DNA of 64,000 nt, taken from assembly GCA_944391055.1 (NCBI GenBank), contig CALXSF010000008.1:32273-96272 (forward strand). The letters are read 5' to 3'. This document shows, one piece after another, positions 32,459-42,834 of this stretch; within the stretch, counting starts at the first letter, position 1, and each line of letters opens with the position of its first letter. A model generated the notes under the pieces. That model was not told the DNA's origin, searched no databases, and was given only the letters and a program-made list of their open reading frames with translations. The stretch is from an uncultured Kiritimatiellota bacterium (GTDB lineage: Bacteria; Verrucomicrobiota; Kiritimatiellia; RFP12; DVOR01). Position numbers and translations under genes: made by a program.

Positions 32459-33760
32459 TCAGGCCCCGGTCTGCTGACCGATCGTGCCGATGATCGAGAT
32501 GAGCGGCATGAACATGGCGATGACGATGCCGCCGACCACCACCGCCAGGAAGATGATCATGATCGGCTCGATGATGGAGGTCATGGCCGCCACCGCGTTG
32601 TCCACCTCGTCGTCGTAGGTGTTGGCCACGCGGATGAGCATCTCCGGCAGGGCGCCGGTCTCCTCGCCCACCTCCACCATCGAGACCACCATCGGGGGGA
32701 ACTCGCCGCAGGCGCCCAAGGGCGCGGTCATCCCCTCGCCCTCCTTCACGCTGTCATGGACGGCCTGCAACGCCTTGGCCATCAGCAGGTTGCCCGTCGT
32801 GTCCTTCACGATCGAGAGCGCCTGGAGCACCGGCACGCCCGAGCTCAGCAGCGTGCCCAGCGTGCGCGTCAGGCGCGCCACGATCGTCTTCTGCGTCAGC
32901 TGCCCGAAGACCGGCGCGCGCAGCGCGATCCGGTCGTTCACCTGCGCGCCCAGCGGCGTCTTGGAGAAGATCTTGAAGAGCACCACCGCACCCACGATGC
33001 CCGCCAGCAGGAAGAGCCAATACTGCTGCACCCACTCCGAGAGCCCGATCACGAACGAGGTCAGCGCCGGCATCCCCTCGCCGCCCATCAGGTCGTCGAA
33101 GATCTGCTGGAACTTCGGGATCACCGCCAACATCAGGAAGACCACGATGCCCACCGCCGCAATCAGCACCACGATCGGGTAGGTCATCGCCCCCTTCACC
33201 TTGTTCTTGATCTTCTCGGCCTTCTCCATGAACTCCGCCAGACGGTTCAGCACCGTCTCCAACACGCCGCCGGCCTCGCCGGCCTTCACCATGTTCACGT
33301 AAAGATGGTTGAAGATCTTGGGATAGTTCGCCAGCGATTCCGAGAAGGTGTTGCCCGTCTCCACCGTCTCAATCATCCCCGCGAGCGCCTCCTTCAACAC
33401 CTCGTTCTGGCACTGCCGGTGCAGCACGCGCAGCCCGCGCAGGAGCGGCAAGCCCGCGTCCACCAACGTCGCCAGCTGACGGGTGAAGACCATCAGATCC
33501 TTCGTCTTCACGCCCCCGCGCAGGAACTTGGGCATCTTGATGGAGATGTTCCCGCCGCCCTTGCGCTTGGGTTTGGCCTGCGCCGCGGCGGCGGCCGCCG
33601 CCGCGGCCTCCGAGCCCTCGTCCGGCACCACGCCGATGGCCTTGGGCGTCAGGCGCATCGCACGGATTTTCTCAATCGCGGCGCTTTGGGATTCCGCCTC
33701 AACCGTGCTGAGCACCTCCTTGCCCTGCGAATCCACCGCTTTGAATCTGAACTTGGCCAT
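32459..33760 (-). CDS. gspF: Type II secretion/type IV pilus inner-membrane platform protein
   Basis: A 433-aa GspF/PilC family protein. The N-terminal domain (MAKFRFKAVDSQGKEV) is followed by an Ala-rich linker (about 50-62) and two T2SF repeats (about 85-210 and 285-410) with FTRQLATLVDAGLPLLRGL and LTRTLGTLLSSGVPVLQAL, and three membrane helices. It forms the cytoplasmic-membrane platform on which the ATPase and pseudopilins assemble. It is the first gene of the operon; no GspE ATPase, GspD secretin or prepilin peptidase is in the window, so these must be elsewhere. Confidence 0.9.
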   Translation of the reverse strand: MAKFRFKAVDSQGKEVLSTVEAESQSAAIEKIRAMRLTPKAIGVVPDEGSEAAAAAAAAAQAKPKRKGGGNISIKMPKFLRGGVKTKDLMVFTRQLATLVDAGLPLLRGLRVLHRQCQNEVLKEALAGMIETVETGNTFSESLANYPKIFNHLYVNMVKAGEAGGVLETVLNRLAEFMEKAEKIKNKVKGAMTYPIVVLIAAVGIVVFLMLAVIPKFQQIFDDLMGGEGMPALTSFVIGLSEWVQQYWLFLLAGIVGAVVLFKIFSKTPLGAQVNDRIALRAPVFGQLTQKTIVARLTRTLGTLLSSGVPVLQALSIVKDTTGNLLMAKALQAVHDSVKEGEGMTAPLGACGEFPPMVVSMVEVGEETGALPEMLIRVANTYDDEVDNAVAAMTSIIEPIMIIFLAVVVGGIVIAMFMPLISIIGTIGQQTGA

Positions 33761-33822
33761 CGTTGCAGTCCTCGTGTTTCGGTCGTCGGTGGGCCCTCGC
33801 CCACTCCACGTTACTGTCCAAT

Positions 33823-33851
33823 ATCATACAAGGAACGGCCCCGCTCCGCAA
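33823..33851 (-). promoter_or_regulatory. Promoter of the pseudopilin operon
   Basis: Minus strand TTGCGG (33846-33851), 17-bp spacer, TATGAT (33823-33828). The predicted start near 33816 gives a 56-base leader. The same TTGCGG -35 is seen at the RHH operon. Confidence 0.5.
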
Positions 33852-34030
33852 GCCTTTTTTGCCGCCGCGCGCCAAAATCCCAGCCGCGCGGGCCCACGGG
33901 ACAGGAAAGCCGGGCGCCGCGGGCCGGCAATGCCAGCCGACGGGGCGCCCGGCCGCCGCCAAGCTCCCACCCCACCCCGCGCCGACCGACCGGCGGGCAC
34001 GCGGGAGGTGCGGAGACGTCTGCGGGGCGG

Positions 34031-35425
<1,395 letters not shown>

Positions 35426-35524
35426 CAATCCCCCGCAAAAAGAAAAGCCCCGCCGACGCCGCGCGTGATAGGCACGTTGTAAGATTAGGCCGTGGATTTT
35501 CCAAGAGGAAGCGAAAGGCCCCAG

Positions 35525-35540
35525 GGCCCCCTAGGGGGCC
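35525..35540. repeat. Perfect 16-bp GC palindrome at the edge of the low-GC island
   Basis: GGCCCCCTAGGGGGCC is self-complementary with no loop and no following T-run. It lies between gdhA and the unknown gene at 35639; it could be a regulator site or an island boundary mark. Confidence 0.4.
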
Positions 35541-35638
35541 GGCCGCGAACCGGGACGGAAAAGGAAGGGAAAGTGTCAGCCCTTCCGAAAAGGCGCATAA
35601 TGGCGCAAGTAAAACCAACCATCCGAAAGGTGCTGTAC

Positions 35639-36166
35639 ATGAGAAATGATACCACAGGGGAAACGCGAGGCAAACACCACACGGTGGTGAATCTCAGGCG
35701 AATGTTTGAGGCATACGAAAGGAGTCTGTGCCGAAAGAACCCTAGGCCGCTCAGCTGGATTGTACGGGGATTAGGCGTCCCGGACAGTTCGTTCCGCGAC
35801 TTCATCGCCCGCACCCAGACCTGTCTGCCTTCGCGCTTCGGAAACAAACGACTTCAACACTTCTCGCTTGATATGCGGAAAGACGCCTCGTGGCTGCCGG
35901 AAAAGGGCAAACGCAAGCGCGTCAACCCCTCCGAGCGGAAAGGACGCGTCGCCAAACGCTGCCCCCCGGCTACTCCATCCTGGATATGCCCGAAACCCTT
36001 CTCTGCCGCCAACAAACCTTCGGTGTCTGGAATCGGCAAAGGCACCGACTTCTCGACCGTCAGCGCCCGCACAATCGCCCGCGTCGAAGCCCTCATCAAC
36101 GCCATCTCCAGCACCACTTCCCTGAAAGGACTCTCCGCCAATGAAGCTTTTTCAGCTATCGCCTAA
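35639..36166 (+). CDS. Hypothetical basic protein
   Basis: A 175-aa protein rich in Lys and Arg; AAAGG lies eight bases before the ATG at 35639 (an in-frame ATG at 35600 is possible). VNLRRMFEAYERSL and SWIVRGLGVPDSSFRDFIARTQ could be helices of a DNA-binding domain, but I recognise no family. GC content is below that of gdhA. It is convergent with the 1211-aa gene, separated by 91 bases, so the two form a small island. Confidence 0.5.
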   Translation: MRNDTTGETRGKHHTVVNLRRMFEAYERSLCRKNPRPLSWIVRGLGVPDSSFRDFIARTQTCLPSRFGNKRLQHFSLDMRKDASWLPEKGKRKRVNPSERKGRVAKRCPPATPSWICPKPFSAANKPSVSGIGKGTDFSTVSARTIARVEALINAISSTTSLKGLSANEAFSAIA

Positions 36167-36257
36167 AACTTCACGGTTTTGCTTGCAATCGACCGCTTCG
36201 GTTACAACGCACTGGGCCATAGACGCCCTCGGTACATTCTCGCCTCCGCTCATCGGG

Positions 36258-39200
36258 CTAATTTGTCTCGGCAAAACAAGCCTCCACCTGTCGGCGCAAC
36301 GCGTCAGTACGACGGCTACGGACACGCACTTCATCGACGATAAAGGTGATGAGGTCTTCGACCGTGGTGCCGCTGGGATGGTGAGTTCGATAAAGGCGTG
36401 TCAAGTAGAGCAATCCATCCTCATCATCGGGGGCATCGTCTGGGACAAGGACGCCGGTTGGGATTCCCTCGGACATTGCATGACCCAAGAGGCGTACTCC
36501 GAGGGGAAGAATGGCGGCTACGCTCTCGGCCAACTCCGAGGTCCAAGCCAATTCACCGCACAAGGACGGAAGCATGGCAAGTTGGCTCTTGGTGATTTGG
36601 GAGAAAGCAAAGAAAGGCGCCTTCCCCAAGAAGGCACGATAGGCCTCGGTCACTTCCCGCGTCAAAGCATCGTCCCACCTAACGGTTTCACAAAACGCCT
36701 TTGGTGTCATCCATTGATCAGGCCCCAGACGTAGGCAGACCTTCCAAAGCCTCCCAATGGAGAGGCCTTTCTGCCAGCCACATCGGGCACGTCCGACCGC
36801 GTTGATTTCTGCAAGGGTGAAGGGTTGGGACAGATTATCCGCCAAATCCAAGAGCGATGGTTTCTGTGCGCCAAATATTTCCCCGTGCCAATTGCGACCG
36901 TGAGGGTCCAGCATCTTGACCAAACGTTTGAGGAGCGAAGGGCTGCCCAAACAAGCGGCAAGCCAACCCCTTAGCGCGTCAAAACGAAGTTCGCCGGGAT
37001 CATTGCAAAGAAGCACGCGGAGCGACACGGAACAGGCCTCGCGCTCCTGAGGCGGAAGAATTAACGCATTGTCATCCTCAACGGAGGCAACGACGTCTGC
37101 CTGTTCGCAGAGCATCGGCCACCGGCGCGAAAACCACCCCGCGTCAAGACTCGGGAACCGAGCGGACAATTCCTCCAGCGGCATCGTTGCACCGTTGCCC
37201 ATAACAGCCTCGGCCACTAGGTACGCCATTTCCTTCTCCGCCTGACGCACCTTCGCGCCGTGACGAATGCAGAACCCATCATGTACTTCAACCGCCTTGG
37301 TCACATACAGCGACAGACACTTCCGCACAAAAACAACGGCCGCCGCAGACCGTTCCTCGCGCAGAAGTGGACAGAAGGAAAGCCTTTCGGACAATTTGGC
37401 CAAAGTGACGAGGGGCGAGTCACGCAACCACTCAACGCATTGGGACACGAGTGCTCGCTGGGTGTCCTCGGGACAGACACATGAAAGCGGAACCCAACGC
37501 CCATCCTCGCGCTCGAAAAGTCTAGACCGAAGTACGACCATGACGGATGGGGTCAACGAACGTTTCACTACGCCTTCTAGGAATGTGACGGCCGTACGCT
37601 GACTCAATTCAATGCCGGCCGGGCAAAAGGTGGCGATTGCGACTTCAAATGCCTTTGCGGTGGTCTCGTCTTCAGAGGAGACGGCGGGCGCAATCTCATC
37701 GCACACGTACCATCGTGTGCCATCCGCTTTCCTATAGGCCTTGAAGTGAAAAAATCGGCTCAGGCGATCCGCCAAATGAACCAATGATCCGCCAAACCAA
37801 TCGCACCAGATTTCCTCCATGCGCGTTGCAGAAATGGGGAGCTCGTGCTCTAAGCGAGACCGAAGATGTTCCCAGACAGACTCCCTCCCGTTCGTGTTAT
37901 TGGCACGCGTAGTCAGCCCTTCCCGTAAGGAAACACAAGGGTAATTCTTCGCGCAAAGGCCAAAAGCGGGATCGTCGCGTAACATTGCGAAGAAGTGTTG
38001 CACCGTACAATTTTTCGGCAAACGATTGCGGCAATACTGAAAGACCTGGTAGACAAAGCCACAAGCCACCCCACCACGAACAAACTGGGCGCGTAGGAAG
38101 GCCTCTGCGTCGGCCACAATCTCAGGTGCCAGTCGACTGGCCAACGCATATCGAAGATTTCCAACCATTTGGATGTCCTTTTGGGCCTCTAATCTAGCGA
38201 CCGCACTCCGCACGTCGTCACGACTGACCTTCAATTCCGGTGCCCTGACGATAATCGCCTCGAAGAGCTCATCTAGGTTCAACGGCCCAGCCTTAAGCGA
38301 CTCCAAAATCAATTCTTGACGGTATGTGCTCGACTTCTTTCCTTTGGCAATTTGTTCGCCAAGGGCCTTTACTGCCGCTCGGAAGGAGACGCGCGTCTCT
38401 TTCTCCGACACCAATGCCGTCCACGCCTCCTCACATTCTTCTACCACAGTTTCATGGTCTCCGCCCAAAAGTGTGACCAAGAAACGGATGTCTGGCCACT
38501 CCTGCGTCTTCTCTTGCTGTAAATACCACCGCGTGAGCGCGTTTGCCCTAACCGGAACCGTGTGCCACATCCGACACACCGTCTCAAGTCGCAACCATGC
38601 CTCTCCAAAAGCCGTTCGCAAATTCCACCACGCATATATCCGACCATTAGCCACACCCCACCCCACTGTCAATGTCGGCATCGCAAGGCGCAACAGACGA
38701 AGCAAAGGCAGAACCTCTCCAGCCTCCTTAAGCCACCGATAACCGTTCCCTCGCAAAAAATCCGCCAATGTTTCCAAGGCTGTCACCCCCTCTTGGGGAC
38801 GGTCTAGGCACGCCCGCACACGATTCGCCAGCTTCGACAGAGGCTCCTCCCATGCCTGCAAAACATACGACAGCTCTTTCCGCAACACAATCTCTTGCTG
38901 CCGAACTCGTTCGCGAGAGACACCAAGCCGGGTGCCGACCTCCTCTAGCGTCTTCCTGTACAACAACCCAGGCTCAAATCCCAACCGCCACCGCGCCGTT
39001 AACTCAGCACCATGCGACATCCTCCCCTTACACACGAACGCCATCAGATGACCAAAAAGCGCCTCCCACGAGACTTCTTCCTCCCAATCCGGAAGACCGG
39101 TCGTCTTAAACATATCCGCCCCCGCCGTTCCCGTGCAAAGCAACCTCTGCAGTGCGGAAAACTCCGAGATTGTAGTCCGACCGCAGTTCCGACATTGCCA

Positions 39201-39893
39201 CGCCTCCGCCTCCGTAAGCGCCAAGAAGGCCTGCGCCGATGTGATGCCACTCTTCTGCAAAACATTCCGCGCACGCACACTCAAACACACCCGCACCAAA
39301 GCCTGAAACGCCTCATCAGACGGCATCGCCGTCGGCAACGGCCCCATACCCATGGGCGTCGCCGACGGCTCGACTTTTGGCATGGGCTCCGACTCAGACC
39401 ACTCTCCGGAACGAAGCGCCTGTTGCAACGCGGCAAACTCCTCTATCGTCTTTCGCCCACAGTTGCGAAACCATCGCGCCTCCGCCTCCGTAAGCGCCAA
39501 AAAGACCTGCGCCGATGTGATGCCACTCTTCTGCAAAACATTCCGCGCACGCACACTCAAACGCACCCGTACCAAAGCCTGAAACGCCTCATCAGACGGC
39601 ATCGCCGTCGGCAACGGCCCCATACCCATGGGCGTCGCCGACGGCTCGACTTCTGGCATGGGCTCCGGCTCAGACCACTCTCCGGAACGAAGCGCCTGTT
39701 GCAGAGCGGCAAACTCTTCTATCGTCTTTCGTCCACAGTTGCGCAACCGCCGCGCCTCCGCCTCCGTAAGCGCCAAGAAGGCCTGCGCCGATGTGATGCC
39801 ACTCTTCTGCAAAACATTCCGCGCACGCACACTCAAACGTACCCGCACCAAAGCCTGAAACGCCTCGTCGGACGGAAATAATTCCATGTTCAT
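36258..39893 (-). CDS. Giant protein with three alpha-CTD-like repeats and a sigma-4-like helix-turn-helix
   Basis: A 1211-aa protein. Residues 7-98 and 99-190, and the start of a third unit from 191 to about 255, are near-identical 92-aa repeats. Each carries a helix-hairpin-helix pattern like the RNA polymerase alpha C-terminal domain (LSVRARNVLQKSGITSAQAF, then RNCGRKTIEEF), followed by a Pro/Glu linker. At about 315-340 TLEEVGTRLGVSRERVRQQE matches the region-4 helix-turn-helix of sigma-70. The remaining ~870 residues look like several winged-helix-type or all-helical modules (for example VSRDDVRSAVARLEAQKDIQMVG near 590) and I recognise none with certainty. It is likely a DNA-binding or RNA-polymerase-contacting regulator or an accessory-island protein. 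No clear ribosome site; a TATTCT lies at 39904-39909, nine bases before the ATG. GC is lower than the core. Confidence 0.65.
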   Translation of the reverse strand: MNMELFPSDEAFQALVRVRLSVRARNVLQKSGITSAQAFLALTEAEARRLRNCGRKTIEEFAALQQALRSGEWSEPEPMPEVEPSATPMGMGPLPTAMPSDEAFQALVRVRLSVRARNVLQKSGITSAQVFLALTEAEARWFRNCGRKTIEEFAALQQALRSGEWSESEPMPKVEPSATPMGMGPLPTAMPSDEAFQALVRVCLSVRARNVLQKSGITSAQAFLALTEAEAWQCRNCGRTTISEFSALQRLLCTGTAGADMFKTTGLPDWEEEVSWEALFGHLMAFVCKGRMSHGAELTARWRLGFEPGLLYRKTLEEVGTRLGVSRERVRQQEIVLRKELSYVLQAWEEPLSKLANRVRACLDRPQEGVTALETLADFLRGNGYRWLKEAGEVLPLLRLLRLAMPTLTVGWGVANGRIYAWWNLRTAFGEAWLRLETVCRMWHTVPVRANALTRWYLQQEKTQEWPDIRFLVTLLGGDHETVVEECEEAWTALVSEKETRVSFRAAVKALGEQIAKGKKSSTYRQELILESLKAGPLNLDELFEAIIVRAPELKVSRDDVRSAVARLEAQKDIQMVGNLRYALASRLAPEIVADAEAFLRAQFVRGGVACGFVYQVFQYCRNRLPKNCTVQHFFAMLRDDPAFGLCAKNYPCVSLREGLTTRANNTNGRESVWEHLRSRLEHELPISATRMEEIWCDWFGGSLVHLADRLSRFFHFKAYRKADGTRWYVCDEIAPAVSSEDETTAKAFEVAIATFCPAGIELSQRTAVTFLEGVVKRSLTPSVMVVLRSRLFEREDGRWVPLSCVCPEDTQRALVSQCVEWLRDSPLVTLAKLSERLSFCPLLREERSAAAVVFVRKCLSLYVTKAVEVHDGFCIRHGAKVRQAEKEMAYLVAEAVMGNGATMPLEELSARFPSLDAGWFSRRWPMLCEQADVVASVEDDNALILPPQEREACSVSLRVLLCNDPGELRFDALRGWLAACLGSPSLLKRLVKMLDPHGRNWHGEIFGAQKPSLLDLADNLSQPFTLAEINAVGRARCGWQKGLSIGRLWKVCLRLGPDQWMTPKAFCETVRWDDALTREVTEAYRAFLGKAPFFAFSQITKSQLAMLPSLCGELAWTSELAESVAAILPLGVRLLGHAMSEGIPTGVLVPDDAPDDEDGLLYLTRLYRTHHPSGTTVEDLITFIVDEVRVRSRRTDALRRQVEACFAETN
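39324..39875 (-). repeat. Two full 276-bp in-frame tandem repeats (plus a partial third)
   Basis: Copies at 39600-39875 and 39324-39599 differ at only a few bases, and a third, more diverged copy continues below 39323. They encode the alpha-CTD-like units. DNA-level identity in the linker as well as the domain indicates a recent duplication within the gene. Confidence 0.85.
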
Positions 39894-40081
39894 ATGGCAA
39901 AATAGAATACAAGAAGAGTAAAATCAAATCACCACAATGTAATTGTGCAATCACAAAAAAAACCTATTGGAAGGCAAGGTTCGCCTCACCACCCTTTCGG
40001 ATAATGCCACTCCCCTAAAGACGTCAATGCAGTATCCCCTAATTTGGCCATCGTAGACAGGAGGTGCGCCTCCCACCCCGC

Positions 40082-40612
40082 TCAGGGGGCGGCGGCGCCT
40101 TCCTCCTCCCAATGGCCGGGAACCCATGTCCGTTCCGTCTCGTTGCCCTCCGGGTCGCGGGTGACGCGCCAATAGCCCTCCACCCAGACCTTGGCCTGCT
40201 TGACCGCGCCGGGGGCGTAGGCCGGGAGGATGCCGGGCGTGCGCTTCGGCGGGGAGGGTTGGGCGGCCTGCGCGCCGCTTTCGGAGGCTTGCCCCGGCTG
40301 CACCACGATGGTCTGCTGGGTTGGCGGGGTGACCACGATGGTTCGCTCCTCCCGCACGACGGGCGGCGGCACAAGCGGCAGCGACAGCCCGAAGGCGCCA
40401 TGCCGCCCCACCCGCGTCCCGACGGAGAAGACGCTGCCCCATGGGCTGATCCCCAGCCCCCAACCCCACGTGGGCGGCCGGTGGTGCCACCGCGCGGGCG
40501 GCGGGCGCGGCGGACGGAAGCCCGGCCTTCCCGGCGGCGGCCCGGGCGGGCCTCCCCATGCCGAGGCCACCCCGCCCAGTGCCACCAGCGCCGCAAAAAA
40601 CAATCGCTTCAT
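40082..40612 (-). CDS. Secreted Pro-rich protein with W-x-PGHW motif
   Basis: A 176-aa protein with a signal peptide (MKRLFFAALVALGGVASAWG), then a Pro/Gly/Arg-rich segment, a Trp/Gly-rich hydrophobic patch (GWGLGISPWGS), a Thr/Val stretch, and at the C-terminus WVEGYWRVTRDPEGNETERTW followed by VPGHWEEE. The YW...W-PGHW pattern is a known motif of small envelope proteins of unknown function. GAAAGGAG precedes the ATG and a TATGCT extended -10 is upstream. Single-gene unit. Confidence 0.6.
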   Translation of the reverse strand: MKRLFFAALVALGGVASAWGGPPGPPPGRPGFRPPRPPPARWHHRPPTWGWGLGISPWGSVFSVGTRVGRHGAFGLSLPLVPPPVVREERTIVVTPPTQQTIVVQPGQASESGAQAAQPSPPKRTPGILPAYAPGAVKQAKVWVEGYWRVTRDPEGNETERTWVPGHWEEEGAAAP

Positions 40613-40639
40613 AGCCACACTCCTTTCGTTCACGCCAAC

Positions 40640-40648
40640 AGCATAGCA
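40640..40648 (-). promoter_or_regulatory. Extended -10 promoter of the gene at 40612
   Basis: Minus strand TGC then TATGCT (hexamer 40640-40645), identical in nine bases to the recN promoter. The predicted start near 40633 gives a 20-base leader with a good ribosome site. Confidence 0.45.
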
Positions 40649-40686
40649 CGCCAAGCCGCGCCAAGGCAACCAATCCGCCCTGGGAC

Positions 40687-40714
40687 AAAAAAGCGCCAAG
40701 CGGCTGCTTGGCGC
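40687..40714 (-). terminator. Intrinsic terminator of the ppi-outer membrane factor operon
   Basis: GCGCCAAGC and GCTTGGCGC (9-bp stem, 4-base loop) followed on the minus strand by six T (40687-40692). Confidence 0.75.
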
Positions 40715-40736
40715 GGATGGGACGGAGGGGCGGGGC

Positions 40737-42224
40737 TCACTCCTGCGTCTGCGGGGCGGCGGCGGCGACTTGGTCGGCGGTGGGCGCCGGGGTCGTCTCG
40801 GCGACGGTCTGCGCCGCCTCGGCCCCAGCGTCGGCGTCGGCGTCGGTGCGGGGCTCGTCGGCCCAGCCTCCGCCAAGGGCGCGGTAAAGGGTGATGGCGT
40901 TGGTGAAGAGGGTGGCGCGGTGGGTGACGAGATTCTCCTGCGCGGACAGCAGGGAGGATTGGCGGGTGAGGACGTCGTCGATGGAGATGGTGCCGATCTC
41001 GTAACGCTGGTTGGCGATCTCGAGCGCGCTGGCGTTGTTGCGCTCGGCGGCGCGCAGGTCGGCGGTGCGCTCGGCCTCGCGCTGACAGGCGACCCAGGCG
41101 GTCTCGGCCTCCCGGTAGGCGTCGAGGACGGTGTCGCGGTAATCGGCGAGGACGGCCTCAAGGGTGGCCTTGGCGGATTCGACCTGCTTGCGCCACGTGC
41201 CGAAGCCGAAGATGTTCCAGCTGACGGCGGGGCCGAAGCTGACCGTCTGGGCGTAGTCCGGCCACGGGGTGAGGTCGGGGGAGGAGATGCCGAGGGTGCC
41301 GTTGAGGGTGAAGCGCGGGTAGAGCTCGGCCTCGGCGACGCCGATGGCGGCGGTCTGGGCGTGGACGTCCTCCTCGGCCATGCGGATGTCGGCGCGGCGG
41401 CGGAGGAGGTCGTTGGGCATCAGCTTGGGCGAGAGGTCGGGGAGCGCCATGTTGTCCATGGTCTCCATGAGGCGGGCCTGGGTGGCATAGGGGACGTTGC
41501 CGGTGAGCCAGTCGAGGTCGAGCTGGGAGGCCGTGAGGCTCTGTTGGAGGGAGGGGATGGAGGCGCGCGTGGCGGCCATCTGCGCCTCGGCCGCGACCAG
41601 GTCGTAACGGGCGACCTCGCCGACCTCGAAGCGCGCGCGGATGGTGGCGGCGTTGCGTTCCTGGAGGGCCAGATTGGCCTCGGCGATGTCGACCTGCGCG
41701 GCGTAACGGCGGACGTTGACGTAGGCGGAGGCGATCTCGGCGGCGAGGGAGACGCGGACGTCCTGAAGGTTGTAGGCGAGCCGGGCCTCCTGCGCGGCGG
41801 AGCGCTCGACGGAGCGGCGGACGCCGCCGAAGACGTCAAGCTCCCAGCTGGCCGTGGTGGAGGCGCCGATCTCGTCCTCCCAGTCGCGGCGATCCGCGCC
41901 CCACCCGCGGCCCCAGACGTAGGAGCCGCTGGCGGTGAACTGCGGATAGAAGCCGGCCTCGGTGCCCTCGCGGGTGGCGCGTTGGGCGCGGAGGCGGGCG
42001 ATGGCGGCCTCGACGGTCGGCGCGGACTCAAGCCCCTGCTCGATGAGCTCGGTGAGGACGGGGTCGTGGAAGTCGCGCCACCAGCGCGCGAGGGATTCCG
42101 GCTCGGCGCCCTCGCCGGCAAAGAGCTCGGCCGTGGTCTCGGGGGCGGCGGGCGGCTCGTAGTCGGGCCCCACGGCGGAGCAGCCGGCCAGCAGCAGGAG
42201 GACAAGGAGGGGGGCGGCTTTCAT
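40737..42224 (-). CDS. NodT-type outer membrane efflux lipoprotein (TolC family)
   Basis: A 495-aa protein with a lipoprotein signal (LLVLLLLAGC, Cys15) followed by SAVGPDYEPP, the classical start of the NodT/OprM-type outer membrane factors. Two OEP repeats are visible (about 60-245 and 260-450) with typical helices (SAYVNVRRYAAQVDIAEANL; TAWVACQREAERTADLRAAE) and RRADIRMAEEDVHAQTAAIGVAEAELYPRF. The Ala/Thr/Asp-rich tail of about 35 residues is extra. It forms the outer-membrane channel of a tripartite pump. No inner-membrane pump or adaptor lies beside it. It starts five bases after the cyclophilin stop. Confidence 0.85.
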   Translation of the reverse strand: MKAAPLLVLLLLAGCSAVGPDYEPPAAPETTAELFAGEGAEPESLARWWRDFHDPVLTELIEQGLESAPTVEAAIARLRAQRATREGTEAGFYPQFTASGSYVWGRGWGADRRDWEDEIGASTTASWELDVFGGVRRSVERSAAQEARLAYNLQDVRVSLAAEIASAYVNVRRYAAQVDIAEANLALQERNAATIRARFEVGEVARYDLVAAEAQMAATRASIPSLQQSLTASQLDLDWLTGNVPYATQARLMETMDNMALPDLSPKLMPNDLLRRRADIRMAEEDVHAQTAAIGVAEAELYPRFTLNGTLGISSPDLTPWPDYAQTVSFGPAVSWNIFGFGTWRKQVESAKATLEAVLADYRDTVLDAYREAETAWVACQREAERTADLRAAERNNASALEIANQRYEIGTISIDDVLTRQSSLLSAQENLVTHRATLFTNAITLYRALGGGWADEPRTDADADAGAEAAQTVAETTPAPTADQVAAAAPQTQE

Positions 42225-42229
42225 CGGCT

Positions 42230-42727
42230 TCACCCCCGCGTGACGGATTCGATGACGACGGGCGTGTTCGGGACGTCCTGGAAGTAACCATAAGTCCCGG
42301 TCGGTGTCTGCTCGATAGCGTCCACGGTGTCGAAGCCGGCGGTGACGCGGCCGAAGACGGCGTAGCCGTAGGCGGAGGGATTGGGCGCGCGGAAGTCGAG
42401 GAAGTCGTTGTCCACGGTGTTGATGAAGAATTGGGCGGTGGCGGAGTGGATCTCCGGGGTGCGGGCCATGGCCAGGGCGTACTTGACGTTCTTGAGGCCG
42501 TTGTGGGCTTCGTTGCGGATGGGTTCGTGGGTCTCGCGCTGGATCATCTCGGGCGTGAAGCCGCCGCCCTGAATCATGAAGCCGGGGATGACGCGATGGA
42601 AGATGAGGCCGTCGTAGAACCCCTCGTCGACGTAGCGCAGGAAGTTGGCGACGGTGACGGGCGCGGCCGATTCGTCGAGCGCCAGCGTGATGTCGCCCTT
42701 GTTGGTCTTCATGATGACTGTGGTCAT
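42230..42727 (-). CDS. Cyclophilin-type peptidyl-prolyl isomerase
   Basis: A 165-aa PpiB-like protein with the family motifs FHRVIPGFMIQGGG and TAQFFINTVDN (active-site Arg and Phe) and YAVFGRVTAGFD. No signal peptide, so cytoplasmic. I used the ATG at 42727 (GAGGAG upstream) and not the longer frame. It is the first gene of a two-gene operon with the outer membrane factor. Confidence 0.9.
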   Translation of the reverse strand: MTTVIMKTNKGDITLALDESAAPVTVANFLRYVDEGFYDGLIFHRVIPGFMIQGGGFTPEMIQRETHEPIRNEAHNGLKNVKYALAMARTPEIHSATAQFFINTVDNDFLDFRAPNPSAYGYAVFGRVTAGFDTVDAIEQTPTGTYGYFQDVPNTPVVIESVTRG

Positions 42728-42755
42728 GGCAAGGTCTCCTCTGGTTGTCGCCTTT

Positions 42756-42764
42756 AGTATCGCA
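42756..42764 (-). promoter_or_regulatory. Extended -10 promoter of the cyclophilin gene
   Basis: Minus strand TGC then GATACT (hexamer 42756-42761); predicted start near 42749, leader about 22 bases. Confidence 0.35.
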
Positions 42765-42834
42765 AAACGGAGCGGGCGCGGGCCCGAATCCCGAGGCCTC
42801 GCCCGTCCCTGCATACCGGAGGACGCAAACGCCC

